Shown here: positions 8,565-16,668 of the stretch, in pieces
How the letters are laid out: each line of letters begins with the position of its first letter
Position numbering within the stretch: position 1 is the stretch's first letter
Assembly: GCF_013410035.1 (NCBI RefSeq)
Contig: NZ_JACCBW010000001.1
Coordinates: 124,001-188,000, forward strand
Direction of reading: 5' to 3'
Length of the DNA: 64,000 bases
Origin: Nocardioides cavernae
GTDB taxonomy: Bacteria; Actinomycetota; Actinomycetes; Propionibacteriales; Nocardioidaceae
Made by a program: the position numbers and the translations under genes
The notes under the pieces: generated by a model
What the model saw: only the letters and a program-made list of their open reading frames with translations
Databases searched by the model: none
What the model was told of the DNA's origin: nothing

Positions 8565-9131
8565 ATGTCTGCTCCCCCGGATCTCCCCGACATCGTCCAG
8601 CGCGCGTTCGACGTGTGCCGGCAGGCCGGCTACGTGGCGTTCTGCCGCAACGAGACCGGGCGGCTCCTCGCGACCCTCGCGGCCACGCGCGGCGGCACCA
8701 TGGCGGAGTTCGGCACCGGGTGCGGCGTCGGGACCGCGTGGCTGCGCTCCGGCGTGCGCAACGGTGCGCGGATCCTGACCGCCGAGCTGGACGAGTCACT
8801 CGCGGGCGCCGCGGCGAAGATCTTCACCGACGACGAGAAGGTCGAGGTGCTCGCCGCCGACTGGAGCGTGCTGCGCGAGCACGGGCCGTTCTCGCTGCTC
8901 TTCCTCGACTCCGGCAGCCCCTCCGAGGTCGGCGTGGACTCCGTCATCGACCTCGTCGAGCCCGGCGGGATCGTCGTCCTCGACGACTTCGCCCCCTGCG
9001 AGTCCTGGCCGCCGATCGCCTACGGGCGCGTCGACACGCTGCGCGAGCAGTGGCTCACCGACGAGCGGTTCACCGCCGTCGAGGTGATGGTGGCCGCGGA
9101 CGCGTCCACCGTCATCGCCACGCGCCGCTAG
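8565..9131 (+). CDS. Class I SAM-dependent methyltransferase, O-methyltransferase type
   Basis: A protein of 188 aa from ATG 8565 (MSAPPDLPDIVQRAF); ATG 8511 or GTG 8496 would lengthen it. The SAM-binding motif MAEFGTGCGVGTAWL is followed by LTAELDES (acidic ribose-binding end of strand 2) and LLFLDSGSP, then GGIVVLDDFAP. This order matches small-molecule O-methyltransferases of the caffeoyl-CoA type. Substrate unknown. It ends 7 bp before the gamma-glutamyltransferase-like gene and is likely cotranscribed with it. Confidence 0.75.
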   Translation: MSAPPDLPDIVQRAFDVCRQAGYVAFCRNETGRLLATLAATRGGTMAEFGTGCGVGTAWLRSGVRNGARILTAELDESLAGAAAKIFTDDEKVEVLAADWSVLREHGPFSLLFLDSGSPSEVGVDSVIDLVEPGGIVVLDDFAPCESWPPIAYGRVDTLREQWLTDERFTAVEVMVAADASTVIATRR

Positions 9132-9138
9132 GCCCCGC

Positions 9139-10611
9139 GTGACCAGGCTCGCCGTCGCCGCGCCCAGCCGCGCCGCCGCCGACGCCGCGGGGGACGTCGC
9201 CCGCGCCGGCGGCTCCGCGGTCGACGCCGCCATCGCGGCTGCCCTCGTCGCGATGGTCAACGAGGTCGGGCTGGTCTCCCTCAGCTCGGGCGGCTTCGTG
9301 GCCGTCCAGCCCGCCTCCGGGCCGGCGTACACCGTCGACGGCTGGATGGACCGCCCCGGCCGCGGGCGTGACGAGGGTGCGCCCCCGGCGCGGACGTGGG
9401 ACGTCACGACCGAGTACGGCGGCGGCGTCACGATCACGATCGGCCCCGGGTCGGTGGCCACGCACGGCTCGCTGGCGGCCTTCGGCGAGGCGCACGCGCG
9501 GGACGGACGACTGCCCTGGCGCGAGCTGCTGGCACCGGCGGTCGACGTGGCGCGTGGTGGCTTCGCCCTGGGGTCGGCCTCGCGGTTCTACCTGCGCTAC
9601 GTGCACGAGACGGTCTTCGGCTGGGACGACGTCAGCCGGGCAGCGCTCCACGACGCGGAGGGACGGCTGACCGAGGACCGCGTCGTCGTGCCCGACCTCG
9701 CCGCGACCCTCGAGCACATCGCCGCGGAGGGCCCGCGCGCGCTCCACCGGGGCGACCTCGCCGAGCTGGTCGTGGGCGACCTGCAGGCGCGCGGGGGGCT
9801 GCTGTCCGCCGCCGACCTCGCGGCGTACGAGCCAGTGGTGCGGGCGCCGCTGACCACGCGGGTCGGCCCGTGGAGCCTGGCCACGACGCCGCCGCCGTCC
9901 GTGGGCGGGGTCGTCGTCGCCTCGATGCTGCGCCTGCTCGACGACCACCCCCGCGCCAGGTGGGACGCCGACGACGTCGCGCACCTCGTCCGGGTCCAGC
10001 GCGCCGTGCTCGGCCACCGGCGCGAGGAGCTCGAGGTCGCGGGCGACCTGGACGAGGCGTCCCGCGCGTGGCTCGACCGGGTCGACGCCGACCACCGCGC
10101 GGTCCTCGAGTCGGGCTCGACGGCCCAGGTGTCGGTCACCGACGCGGACGGTGCCGCCTGCTCGATCACCGTGTCCTCGGGCTACGGCGCCGGCATGGTG
10201 GCGGCGGGCACCGGGATCTGGCTCAACAACTGCCTCGGCGAGCAGGAGCTCAACCCGCCCGGCCGCCCATCCGCGCCCGGTAGCCGCCTGCTCTCCAACA
10301 TGGCACCGACGGTGGGCCGCCACGCCGACGGCGCCACCCTCGCGATCGGCTCTCCCGGCGCGGACCGGATCACCACGGCCGTCGTCTCGGCGCTGGCCGG
10401 GTTCGTCAGCGGCGGTCTCGACCTGGCGTCCGCCGTGGCGCACCGGCGCGTCCACGTCCACCGCGCCGGGCTACCGGACGAGGACGTCCGCGTGGAGGAC
10501 GAGCCGTCGATGTACTTCGGTGGGGTCGGCGCCGCCCTCACCGGCGCCGACGGCCACCTCGAGGCGGTCGCCGACCCCCGGCGTGCGGGTGTCGCCGAGG
10601 TGGTCTCGTGA
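9139..10611 (+). CDS. Gamma-glutamyltransferase family protein without signal peptide
   Basis: This 490-aa Ntn-hydrolase-fold protein starts at GTG 9139. The region GSTAQVSVTDADGAACS carries the predicted catalytic threonine (first T of TAQVSV, aligned with TTHFSV in classical enzymes). GIWLNNCLGEQELNP and SNMAPTV are further family motifs. Classical enzymes cleave glutathione in the periplasm and mature by self-cleavage before the Thr. Here the second Thr of the usual TTH is Ala and there is no N-terminal signal, so the substrate and site may differ. It converges with the secreted-protein gene with 3 bp between stops. Confidence 0.8.
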   Translation: MTRLAVAAPSRAAADAAGDVARAGGSAVDAAIAAALVAMVNEVGLVSLSSGGFVAVQPASGPAYTVDGWMDRPGRGRDEGAPPARTWDVTTEYGGGVTITIGPGSVATHGSLAAFGEAHARDGRLPWRELLAPAVDVARGGFALGSASRFYLRYVHETVFGWDDVSRAALHDAEGRLTEDRVVVPDLAATLEHIAAEGPRALHRGDLAELVVGDLQARGGLLSAADLAAYEPVVRAPLTTRVGPWSLATTPPPSVGGVVVASMLRLLDDHPRARWDADDVAHLVRVQRAVLGHRREELEVAGDLDEASRAWLDRVDADHRAVLESGSTAQVSVTDADGAACSITVSSGYGAGMVAAGTGIWLNNCLGEQELNPPGRPSAPGSRLLSNMAPTVGRHADGATLAIGSPGADRITTAVVSALAGFVSGGLDLASAVAHRRVHVHRAGLPDEDVRVEDEPSMYFGGVGAALTGADGHLEAVADPRRAGVAEVVS

Positions 10612-10614
10612 CGG

Positions 10615-12213
10615 CTACTCGTAGTAGTTGACGTCGCCGATGAGCACGCCCTCGAACGCCGGGTTCGGCTTGCCGCTCGGGTCGTGCTGGATGCCGATGA
10701 CCTCGCGCTTGCGGGTGCCGTCGGCGTACGTCATCTCGACGATGCCGGTCGAGACGACCTTGTAGGTGCCGCGCTGGTCGGCGGGGGCGCTGCTCCAGCT
10801 CTGGCCCAGCCCGGGCCAGCTGCCGACCGAGAAGCCGCCCTCCACGAACTTCCCCGCGGTGTCCATCGTCAGGTAGTCGGTGTAGGAGGTGCAGCTGATC
10901 GCGCAGTAGCCGGACCAGTTCTGGTGGTAGAGGTCGACCCCCAGCCGGGCCCCCTTCTTCGGCAGCGTGAGCGGCTCGAGCTCCAGCTTCTCGTCCTTGT
11001 AGGCGGGGTGCTTGAAGGCGAACCCCGCCGAGGTGACCTTGGCCTTCTGCCTACCGATCCTCACCGTGCCGGTGCGGGCGTTGTAGGAGTAGCGCTGGCA
11101 CTCATTGACCTTCGCGGAGCAACGGGGCTTCTTCCCCTCGGCCCAGCCGGTGTAGGCCCACTTCTTGTCGACGAACCACACGGAGTGGTTGATCCACCCG
11201 GCCGAGGACTGGAGGTCGGTGCTCTCCCACCCCCACCAGTACGTGCCGGTGAGCTTCTTGAGGACGGTGGGCTTCGGGGTGACGACGACCTGGGCCTGCG
11301 CCGTGGCGGTCGCGGCTGCGGGGTCGGTGACGGTCAGGGTGAGGGTCCGCGCCTTCAGCGGCTTGGGCTTCTTGCCCTTCTTGGTCTTGGGCTGCGTGAG
11401 CCGCACCTGGAGGTCGAGGTACTCGGTCGAGCGCTCGCCGACGGGGCCGACGTCGATCGTCGACGTCCGGATGTCGATGCCCTTGCCGCTCGCGGTGAGG
11501 CGTACGGCAGACGCGGCGCCGCGCGAGGTGTTGCGGACCTCGAGGCTGAGCCTGGCCCACTTCCCCTTCCGGGCACCCACCACCTTGTCGTCGGCCTCGA
11601 CCTCGAGGACGGGCTGGAAGGTCTCGACCAGGTCCTCCGGAGGGGCCACGCTCCACACCGTGGACGGGCTGCCACCCGCCACGTTGGCGTAGGCGCACTC
11701 GAAGGCGGTGTTGCGCAGCCGTGGGTGGGGCGCCGTCGTGGCACCGACCTGGTTGCCCTGGCCCGATGCGGTGGCCGCCAGTGCCTCACCGTCCGGGAGG
11801 AACAACCCGTTGGCCTCGCCCGGGGCGATGCCGATGCCGAAGACCGGCGTGCACGTGCTGCCGCTCCAGGTGCCGAGCACAACCGACACCGTGCCCGCCG
11901 GAGTGCCGTTGAGCGTGGCCGTCGTGCTGACCGTCTGCGCGACGACGTCGACCACGACGTCGACGGCCGCGAGCTGCTGGCCCGGCGTCGTGCCCGTCGC
12001 GTGCTGGACGTCCGTGAGGCGCACCGTGCGACGGATCACCCCCTCATCGGCGGTGGCCGCCTTGTGCAGCTGGGCTCCGGACGCAGCCCGCTTGCCGCGT
12101 ACGTCGACGGCGAGGTCGGGCTCGTCGGCGGCGACGGCGGGCGACCCACCCGCCACCATGGCCATCGAGGCCAGCAGGGCCGGCACGGACACGAGCATGC
12201 GACGAGCACGCAT
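10615..12213 (-). CDS. Secreted protein of unknown function
   Basis: A 532-aa protein with a clear signal peptide (MRARRMLVSVPALLASM, cleaved after AVAA) and a strong GGGGGAG ribosome binding site before ATG 12213. The middle (about residues 230-330) looks like an Ig-like or DUF11-type beta domain (LSLEVRNTSRGAASAVRL). The C-terminal third is Trp/Tyr/Cys-rich (GTYWWGWEST, CAISCTSYTDYL, RGTYKVVSTGIVEMTY), resembling a small beta-barrel, with paired cysteines expected to be oxidised. No enzyme motif is visible. It may act at the cell surface. Confidence 0.65.
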   Translation of the reverse strand: MRARRMLVSVPALLASMAMVAGGSPAVAADEPDLAVDVRGKRAASGAQLHKAATADEGVIRRTVRLTDVQHATGTTPGQQLAAVDVVVDVVAQTVSTTATLNGTPAGTVSVVLGTWSGSTCTPVFGIGIAPGEANGLFLPDGEALAATASGQGNQVGATTAPHPRLRNTAFECAYANVAGGSPSTVWSVAPPEDLVETFQPVLEVEADDKVVGARKGKWARLSLEVRNTSRGAASAVRLTASGKGIDIRTSTIDVGPVGERSTEYLDLQVRLTQPKTKKGKKPKPLKARTLTLTVTDPAAATATAQAQVVVTPKPTVLKKLTGTYWWGWESTDLQSSAGWINHSVWFVDKKWAYTGWAEGKKPRCSAKVNECQRYSYNARTGTVRIGRQKAKVTSAGFAFKHPAYKDEKLELEPLTLPKKGARLGVDLYHQNWSGYCAISCTSYTDYLTMDTAGKFVEGGFSVGSWPGLGQSWSSAPADQRGTYKVVSTGIVEMTYADGTRKREVIGIQHDPSGKPNPAFEGVLIGDVNYYE

Positions 12214-12311
12214 GGATCTCCCCCCAGTTCTCCACGACACAGGAGCCACGTTTCTACCGCGGCGGCGCCCCACCGGGCATCCGTCGAAAGACTGACCGGG
12301 CGGCTGGTTGG

Positions 12312-12983
12312 ATGACCGCCATGGCGCAGACGAAGGCGGACCCGCTCCTGGTGGTCCGTGGCATCACCCGCCGCTTCGGTGACCGCACGATCCTCGACCA
12401 GGTCGACCTCGACGTCGCAGCCGGGGAGGCCGTCGGCGTGGTCGGGCCCAACGGCAGCGGCAAGTCGACCCTGCTGCGCTGCATCGTCGGCGCGGACGAG
12501 GCCGACGGCGGCGAGGCCACGCTCGACGGCCGGGTGCTGGACGAGCGCCGGCCCGACGTGCGCCGCGACCTCGCCGTCGTGATGGACGACATCGACTTCT
12601 TCCCCGACCTCTCCGTCGTCGAGCACCTCGACCTCGTCGCCCGCGCGCACGCCCAGCCCGACGCCGAGGAGGTCGTCAACGACGTCCTCGACGAGGTCGG
12701 CCTGATGGAGGTGTCGGGCCAGCTGCCGTCGACGCTCTCGTCGGGCCAGCGGCGGCGGCTCGCGCTCGCCAGCGCCTTCGTACGCCCGCGCACGCTGCTC
12801 GTCCTCGACGAGCCGGAGGCGCGGCTCGACGTCGACGGCGTGCGCTGGCTGGGCGAGAAGCTCCTGTCCGAGAAGGCCGCCGGGCGCGCCGTGCTGCTCG
12901 TCAGCCACGACCCCGGGCTCGTCGAGCAGGTCTGCGACCGGGTCGTGCGCCTCGGCGGTGGTGACGGCGCCGATGCAGGCTGA
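12312..12983 (+). CDS. ABC transporter ATP-binding protein
   Basis: This 223-aa ATPase has Walker A GPNGSGKST, signature LSSGQRRRLALA, Walker B LLVLDEPEARLD and the switch His in LVSHDPG. It overlaps the following membrane-protein gene, so the two likely form one transporter. Direction and cargo are unknown; the single-ATPase plus large-permease pattern is more typical of exporters. ATG 12321 is an alternative start. Confidence 0.85.
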   Translation: MTAMAQTKADPLLVVRGITRRFGDRTILDQVDLDVAAGEAVGVVGPNGSGKSTLLRCIVGADEADGGEATLDGRVLDERRPDVRRDLAVVMDDIDFFPDLSVVEHLDLVARAHAQPDAEEVVNDVLDEVGLMEVSGQLPSTLSSGQRRRLALASAFVRPRTLLVLDEPEARLDVDGVRWLGEKLLSEKAAGRAVLLVSHDPGLVEQVCDRVVRLGGGDGADAG

Positions 12984-14436
12984 GGTCCCGTCCGCCCGCG
13001 AGGTGCGGGGCGAGATCCGTGACTGGCGCCGGGGCCGGGCCGAGCTGAGGTGGGGCGAGGCGATCTCCGACGCCTACGTCGCGCTCTTCTGCGTCGTCAT
13101 GGTCGGCGCGATGGGTGGCAACGTCGTGCTGAGCCTGCGCCGCCTCGCCGACGACACCTGTCTGGCCACCTGCTCCGAGGTGCGCTCGGCGGCGCCGTGG
13201 CTGGCCGCCCTCGCCGTCGCGCTGCTGGCGCTCGGCGTGGCCCGGCTGCTGGGTCCGGTCTTCAGCCCGCCGGCCGCCAACGCCTGGCTGCTCAGCACCC
13301 CCGTCGACCGCGGCGGGCTGCTGCGACCCGGCTGGGTCCGTACGTCGGCGGTCGCGGTCGTCGGGACCGCCGTCCTGCTGCTCGCGCCCGCGGTCCTCGG
13401 CGGCTTCTCGTGGCACGAGGCGGCGGTGTTCCTGGCCGTGGGCAGCGCCACCGCGCTGGCCTGCGTCGGCGTCGCGGCACTGTCACAGGTGCGCGAGCAC
13501 CCGGCCGGACGCTGGCTCACCTGGCTCGTCACCCTCGCCCTGTGGCTCGGACTCGGCCTGGCGGCCACGCACCGGCTCGGGACCGTGCCCGGCGTGCCGC
13601 CCGCGGCAGGCCTCGCGGTCACGGCGCTGGTCGTCGCGGCCGCGGCGGTCCTCGTGTGGCGCACGTCGGTCGCCGTCGGCGACGTGCCGCGGCGGGTGCT
13701 GGCCTACACCGAGCACCTCTCCCCCAGCCTGTCCGGTGCCCTGTCGTCGGTGGACCTGGGCCTGATGTACGACGTGCTGCTGGCCCGGCGCTGGGGCCGC
13801 GGGGCGCGCGTGCGCAGCCGCACCGGCGGCCCGCTCGGCTGGTCGGCGCTCGTCCACCGCGACCTGCGCCGCGCCCTGCGCGCACCCCAGCCGTACGTCC
13901 TGCTCGCCGGCCTCGTGCTCGTGCCGTACGCCGCGGCGGAGGCCGACGCCGGCCGGGCGGTCGTGCTCGCGACCACCCTCACCGGGCTGCTGGGCGGCCC
14001 GGCCCTCTGCGCCGGGCTGCGGGTCGTCGTCCGCAGCCGGAGCCTGGCGCGGATGATGCCGCTGCGCCGGCGGTCGCTGCTGCTGGCGCACCTCGTCGTG
14101 CCGGGGACGGCGCTGATGGCGTTCGCGCTCGCCACGACGCCGACGCTGGTCGCGTCCGTCCCCGGCAGCGCCGTCAACCTCGCCATCGCGTGCGGGCTGT
14201 CGTCGATCGCCGCGACCGTGCGCTGGGTGACCGGGAAGCCGCCGAACTACGCCGCGCCGATGGTCAGCACCCCGGCCGGGGGCGTGCCGACGGGCGTGTT
14301 CTCCAGCGCGGCGCGTGGCTTCGACGTGTGGGCGTTCACGGCGCTGCCGCTGATGTTCGGCACGGGTGGGATGTACGTCTCGACGCTCGTCAGCATCGGG
14401 GTGATCGCCTACCTCGTGTCGGACGAGGCCGGGTAG
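12973..14436 (+). CDS. Multi-pass membrane protein, probable ABC permease (DUF6297-like)
   Basis: A protein of 487 aa from ATG 12973, with GTG 12958 as an alternative; either way it overlaps the ATPase gene. An N-terminal soluble stretch with REVRGEIRDWRRGRAEL precedes about 10-12 hydrophobic segments arranged as two similar halves. The arrangement and the FSPPAANAWLLSTPVDRG stretch are what I associate with DUF6297 proteins next to ABC ATPases in actinobacteria. The family assignment is from memory and moderate. It converges with yczE, 13 bp apart. Confidence 0.65.
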   Translation: MQAEVPSAREVRGEIRDWRRGRAELRWGEAISDAYVALFCVVMVGAMGGNVVLSLRRLADDTCLATCSEVRSAAPWLAALAVALLALGVARLLGPVFSPPAANAWLLSTPVDRGGLLRPGWVRTSAVAVVGTAVLLLAPAVLGGFSWHEAAVFLAVGSATALACVGVAALSQVREHPAGRWLTWLVTLALWLGLGLAATHRLGTVPGVPPAAGLAVTALVVAAAAVLVWRTSVAVGDVPRRVLAYTEHLSPSLSGALSSVDLGLMYDVLLARRWGRGARVRSRTGGPLGWSALVHRDLRRALRAPQPYVLLAGLVLVPYAAAEADAGRAVVLATTLTGLLGGPALCAGLRVVVRSRSLARMMPLRRRSLLLAHLVVPGTALMAFALATTPTLVASVPGSAVNLAIACGLSSIAATVRWVTGKPPNYAAPMVSTPAGGVPTGVFSSAARGFDVWAFTALPLMFGTGGMYVSTLVSIGVIAYLVSDEAG

Positions 14437-14449
14437 CCCAGCCGCTGGC

Positions 14450-15139
14450 TCACCGCTGGTCGGGGCGCAGCACGTCGACGGTGAACCACGGCAGCATGAG
14501 CTGCGTGAGCGGACCGATCGCGAGGGCGTACGCCACGGTGCCGATGCCGAGCACGCCACCGAGCAGCAGGCCGATGACGACGACCGCGACCTCGAGGCCG
14601 GTGCGGACCAGCCGCAGCGACAGGCCGGTGCGACGCGCCAGGCCGGTCATCAGCCCGTCGCGGGGGCCGCGGCCGAGCTGCGCGCCGATGTAGAGCGCGC
14701 TCGCGAGCCCGCAGAGGACGACGCCGCCGACCATGAGGCCGACGCGGGCGGCGATCGCGTCCGGGCGCCCGAGCACGGCGAGGGTGGCGTCGGCGGAGAG
14801 GCCGACCACGAGTGCGTTGCTGATCGTCCCGAGGCCGGGCATCTCCCGCAGCGGGATCCACAGCACCAGCACGACGAAGCTGAAGAGCACGACCGCCTGC
14901 CCCAGCGTCATCGGCACGTGCCGGATGAAACCGGAGTGCAGCACGTCCCACGGCGCGAGGCCGAGCGCGCCGCGCACCATCATCGCGAGCGAGACGCCGT
15001 AGAGGAACAGGCCGACGTAGAGCTGCGGCAGGCGGCGGGCGAGCCGGCCCGCGCGCAGCTGGGCGATGGGACCGAGCTCGACGAGGACGCCGCGCGGGGC
15101 CGTGTGGTCCAGGGAGTGCTGTGGAGAGGTGGTGCTCAT
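14450..15139 (-). CDS. yczE: YczE/YyaS/YitT-type membrane protein
   Basis: The 229-aa protein has about five membrane segments and the family patterns GLAPWDVLHSG, GLGTISNALVVG and GRGPRDGLMTGLARRTG. Start ATG 15139 (MSTTSPQHSL). The family is found next to MocR-type regulators (YczR) in many bacteria; the cargo or role of YczE is not settled. Here it is divergent from exactly such a regulator, with a shared 61-bp intergenic region that holds an inverted repeat. Confidence 0.8.
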   Translation of the reverse strand: MSTTSPQHSLDHTAPRGVLVELGPIAQLRAGRLARRLPQLYVGLFLYGVSLAMMVRGALGLAPWDVLHSGFIRHVPMTLGQAVVLFSFVVLVLWIPLREMPGLGTISNALVVGLSADATLAVLGRPDAIAARVGLMVGGVVLCGLASALYIGAQLGRGPRDGLMTGLARRTGLSLRLVRTGLEVAVVVIGLLLGGVLGIGTVAYALAIGPLTQLMLPWFTVDVLRPDQR

Positions 15140-15156
15140 GACCTCAGCATGGCGCT

Positions 15157-15183
15157 GATTGGCCTTGTCCGACATAGCCAATC
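15157..15183. promoter_or_regulatory. Inverted repeat between yczE and the MocR regulator, likely operator
   Basis: GATTGGC (15157-15163) and GCCAATC (15177-15183) are perfect 7-bp inverted arms with a 13-bp spacer. A related half-site ATAGCCAGTC lies inside the regulator gene at 15228-15237. MocR proteins use a GntR-type winged helix and bind repeated half-sites near their own promoter. Position between the two starts fits an operator controlling both genes. Confidence 0.6.
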
Positions 15184-15200
15184 GTGGAACAGTGGCCTGC

Positions 15201-16667
15201 ATGAGCCGCGTGATCAGTGCCAGCCGCATAGCCAGTCTGGTCGGCGACTTCCCCCGCTCCCCCGCCTACCTCGGCCTGGCCGAGAGCCTGCGCGTGCTCA
15301 TCGGGGACGGCCGGGTCGGCATCGACGTGCGACTGCCGAGCGAGCGCGACCTGACCGGCGCGCTCGACGTGTCCCGCACCACGGTCACACGGGCGTACGA
15401 GGTGCTGCGGGAGTCGGGCTACGCCGAGGCGCGGCGCGGGTCGGGCACGTTCACCACGGTCCCCGGGGGGGAGCGCCGCGCGCACGACCGCGCGGTCATG
15501 CCCAGCGCAGGCGGCCAGGACGTCATCGACCTCAACTGCGCCGCACACTCCGCGCCGCCCGGGCTCGTCGAGTCCTACCAGCGCGCGACCGAGCAGCTGC
15601 CCGCCTACCTCAGCGGTCCGGGCTACTTCCCCCTCGGCGTCCCCGCCCTGCAGGCGCGCATCGCCGCGGCGTACGAGGCGCGGGGCCTGCCCACCGTCCC
15701 CGAGCAGGTGATGGTCACCGCCGGCGCGCTCGCGGCCGCATCGGTGGTGGCGCAGGCGTTCACGGCGCCGGGCGAGCGCGTCGTCGTCGAGTCGCCGACC
15801 TACCCCAACGCCACCCAGGCCGTCCGCCACGCGGGCGCCCGGCTGGTCGCGGCGGCGGTCGACCCCGAGGGCTGGGACCTCGACGCGCTGGCGGCGACGC
15901 TGCGGCAGACGTCGCCGCGGCTGGCGTACCTCATCCCCGATTTCCAGAACCCGACCGGGCACCTCATGTCCGACGCCCAGCGCGAGGAGCTGGCCTCGTC
16001 CCTGGCCCGCACCCGGACGACCGTGGTCGCGGACGAGGCGCACCAGGCGCTGGCCCTGCGGCCCGGGCTCGCCGGCGCCATGCCGCGACCGCTGGCGGCG
16101 TACGCCCCGGACGCGATCACCATCGGCAGCGCGAGCAAGTCCTTCTGGGGCGGTCTGCGGCTCGGGTGGGTACGCGCGCCCCTCGCGGACATGGACCGCC
16201 TCGTCCACGCGCGCATCGGCCTCGACCTCGGCGCCCCCGTCTTCGAGCAGATCGTCCTCGCCGACCTCCTGGACCGTGCCGACGACGTGCTCGCCGTCCA
16301 CCGCGAGCGGCTGGTGACCGGCCGGGACGCGCTCGTCGCGGCGATGCGCGAGCACCTCCCGTCGTGGCGGTTCCGCGTGCCCGACGGCGGCCTCGCGCTG
16401 TGGTGCGAGCTCCCCGAGGCACTGGGCACCGCGACGACCGTCGAGGCCGAGCGACGCGGCGTCGTGGTCGCGCCCGGCCCGCTCTTCGCGGTCGAGGGCG
16501 GGCTGGACCGCCACGTCCGGATCCCCTGGACGGCGTCGGTCGACGACCTCACCGAGGCCGTGCGCCGGCTCGCGGCCGCCTGGGAGCACGTGAGCGCCAC
16601 CCAGCGGCCGACGACCCGTCGCCCCGGGGCGGGCCGGGGCGCCGCCGGCCGGGTGATGGTGGCCTGA
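15201..16667 (+). CDS. MocR/YczR-type regulator (GntR domain plus aminotransferase domain)
   Basis: A 488-aa protein. The N-terminal winged helix (about residues 20-90: LPSERDLTGALDVSRTTVTRAY, seen as LPSERDL and SRTTVTRAYEVL) is followed by a class I aminotransferase-like domain. The PLP lysine is in IGSASKSFWGGLRLGW. In MocR proteins the aminotransferase part senses PLP or an amine rather than catalysing a known reaction. Start ATG 15201 (MSRVISASR). It is divergent from yczE, the pairing seen for YczR, and probably controls it through the inverted repeat between them. It ends one base before the convergent giant gene. Confidence 0.85.
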   Translation: MSRVISASRIASLVGDFPRSPAYLGLAESLRVLIGDGRVGIDVRLPSERDLTGALDVSRTTVTRAYEVLRESGYAEARRGSGTFTTVPGGERRAHDRAVMPSAGGQDVIDLNCAAHSAPPGLVESYQRATEQLPAYLSGPGYFPLGVPALQARIAAAYEARGLPTVPEQVMVTAGALAAASVVAQAFTAPGERVVVESPTYPNATQAVRHAGARLVAAAVDPEGWDLDALAATLRQTSPRLAYLIPDFQNPTGHLMSDAQREELASSLARTRTTVVADEAHQALALRPGLAGAMPRPLAAYAPDAITIGSASKSFWGGLRLGWVRAPLADMDRLVHARIGLDLGAPVFEQIVLADLLDRADDVLAVHRERLVTGRDALVAAMREHLPSWRFRVPDGGLALWCELPEALGTATTVEAERRGVVVAPGPLFAVEGGLDRHVRIPWTASVDDLTEAVRRLAAAWEHVSATQRPTTRRPGAGRGAAGRVMVA

Positions 16668-16668
16668 G

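Noticed and set aside
10684..12315. Long plus-strand frame opposite the secreted-protein gene
   Set aside because: It mirrors the 10615-12213 gene, which has a signal peptide and strong ribosome binding site; the mirror frame shows no family features.
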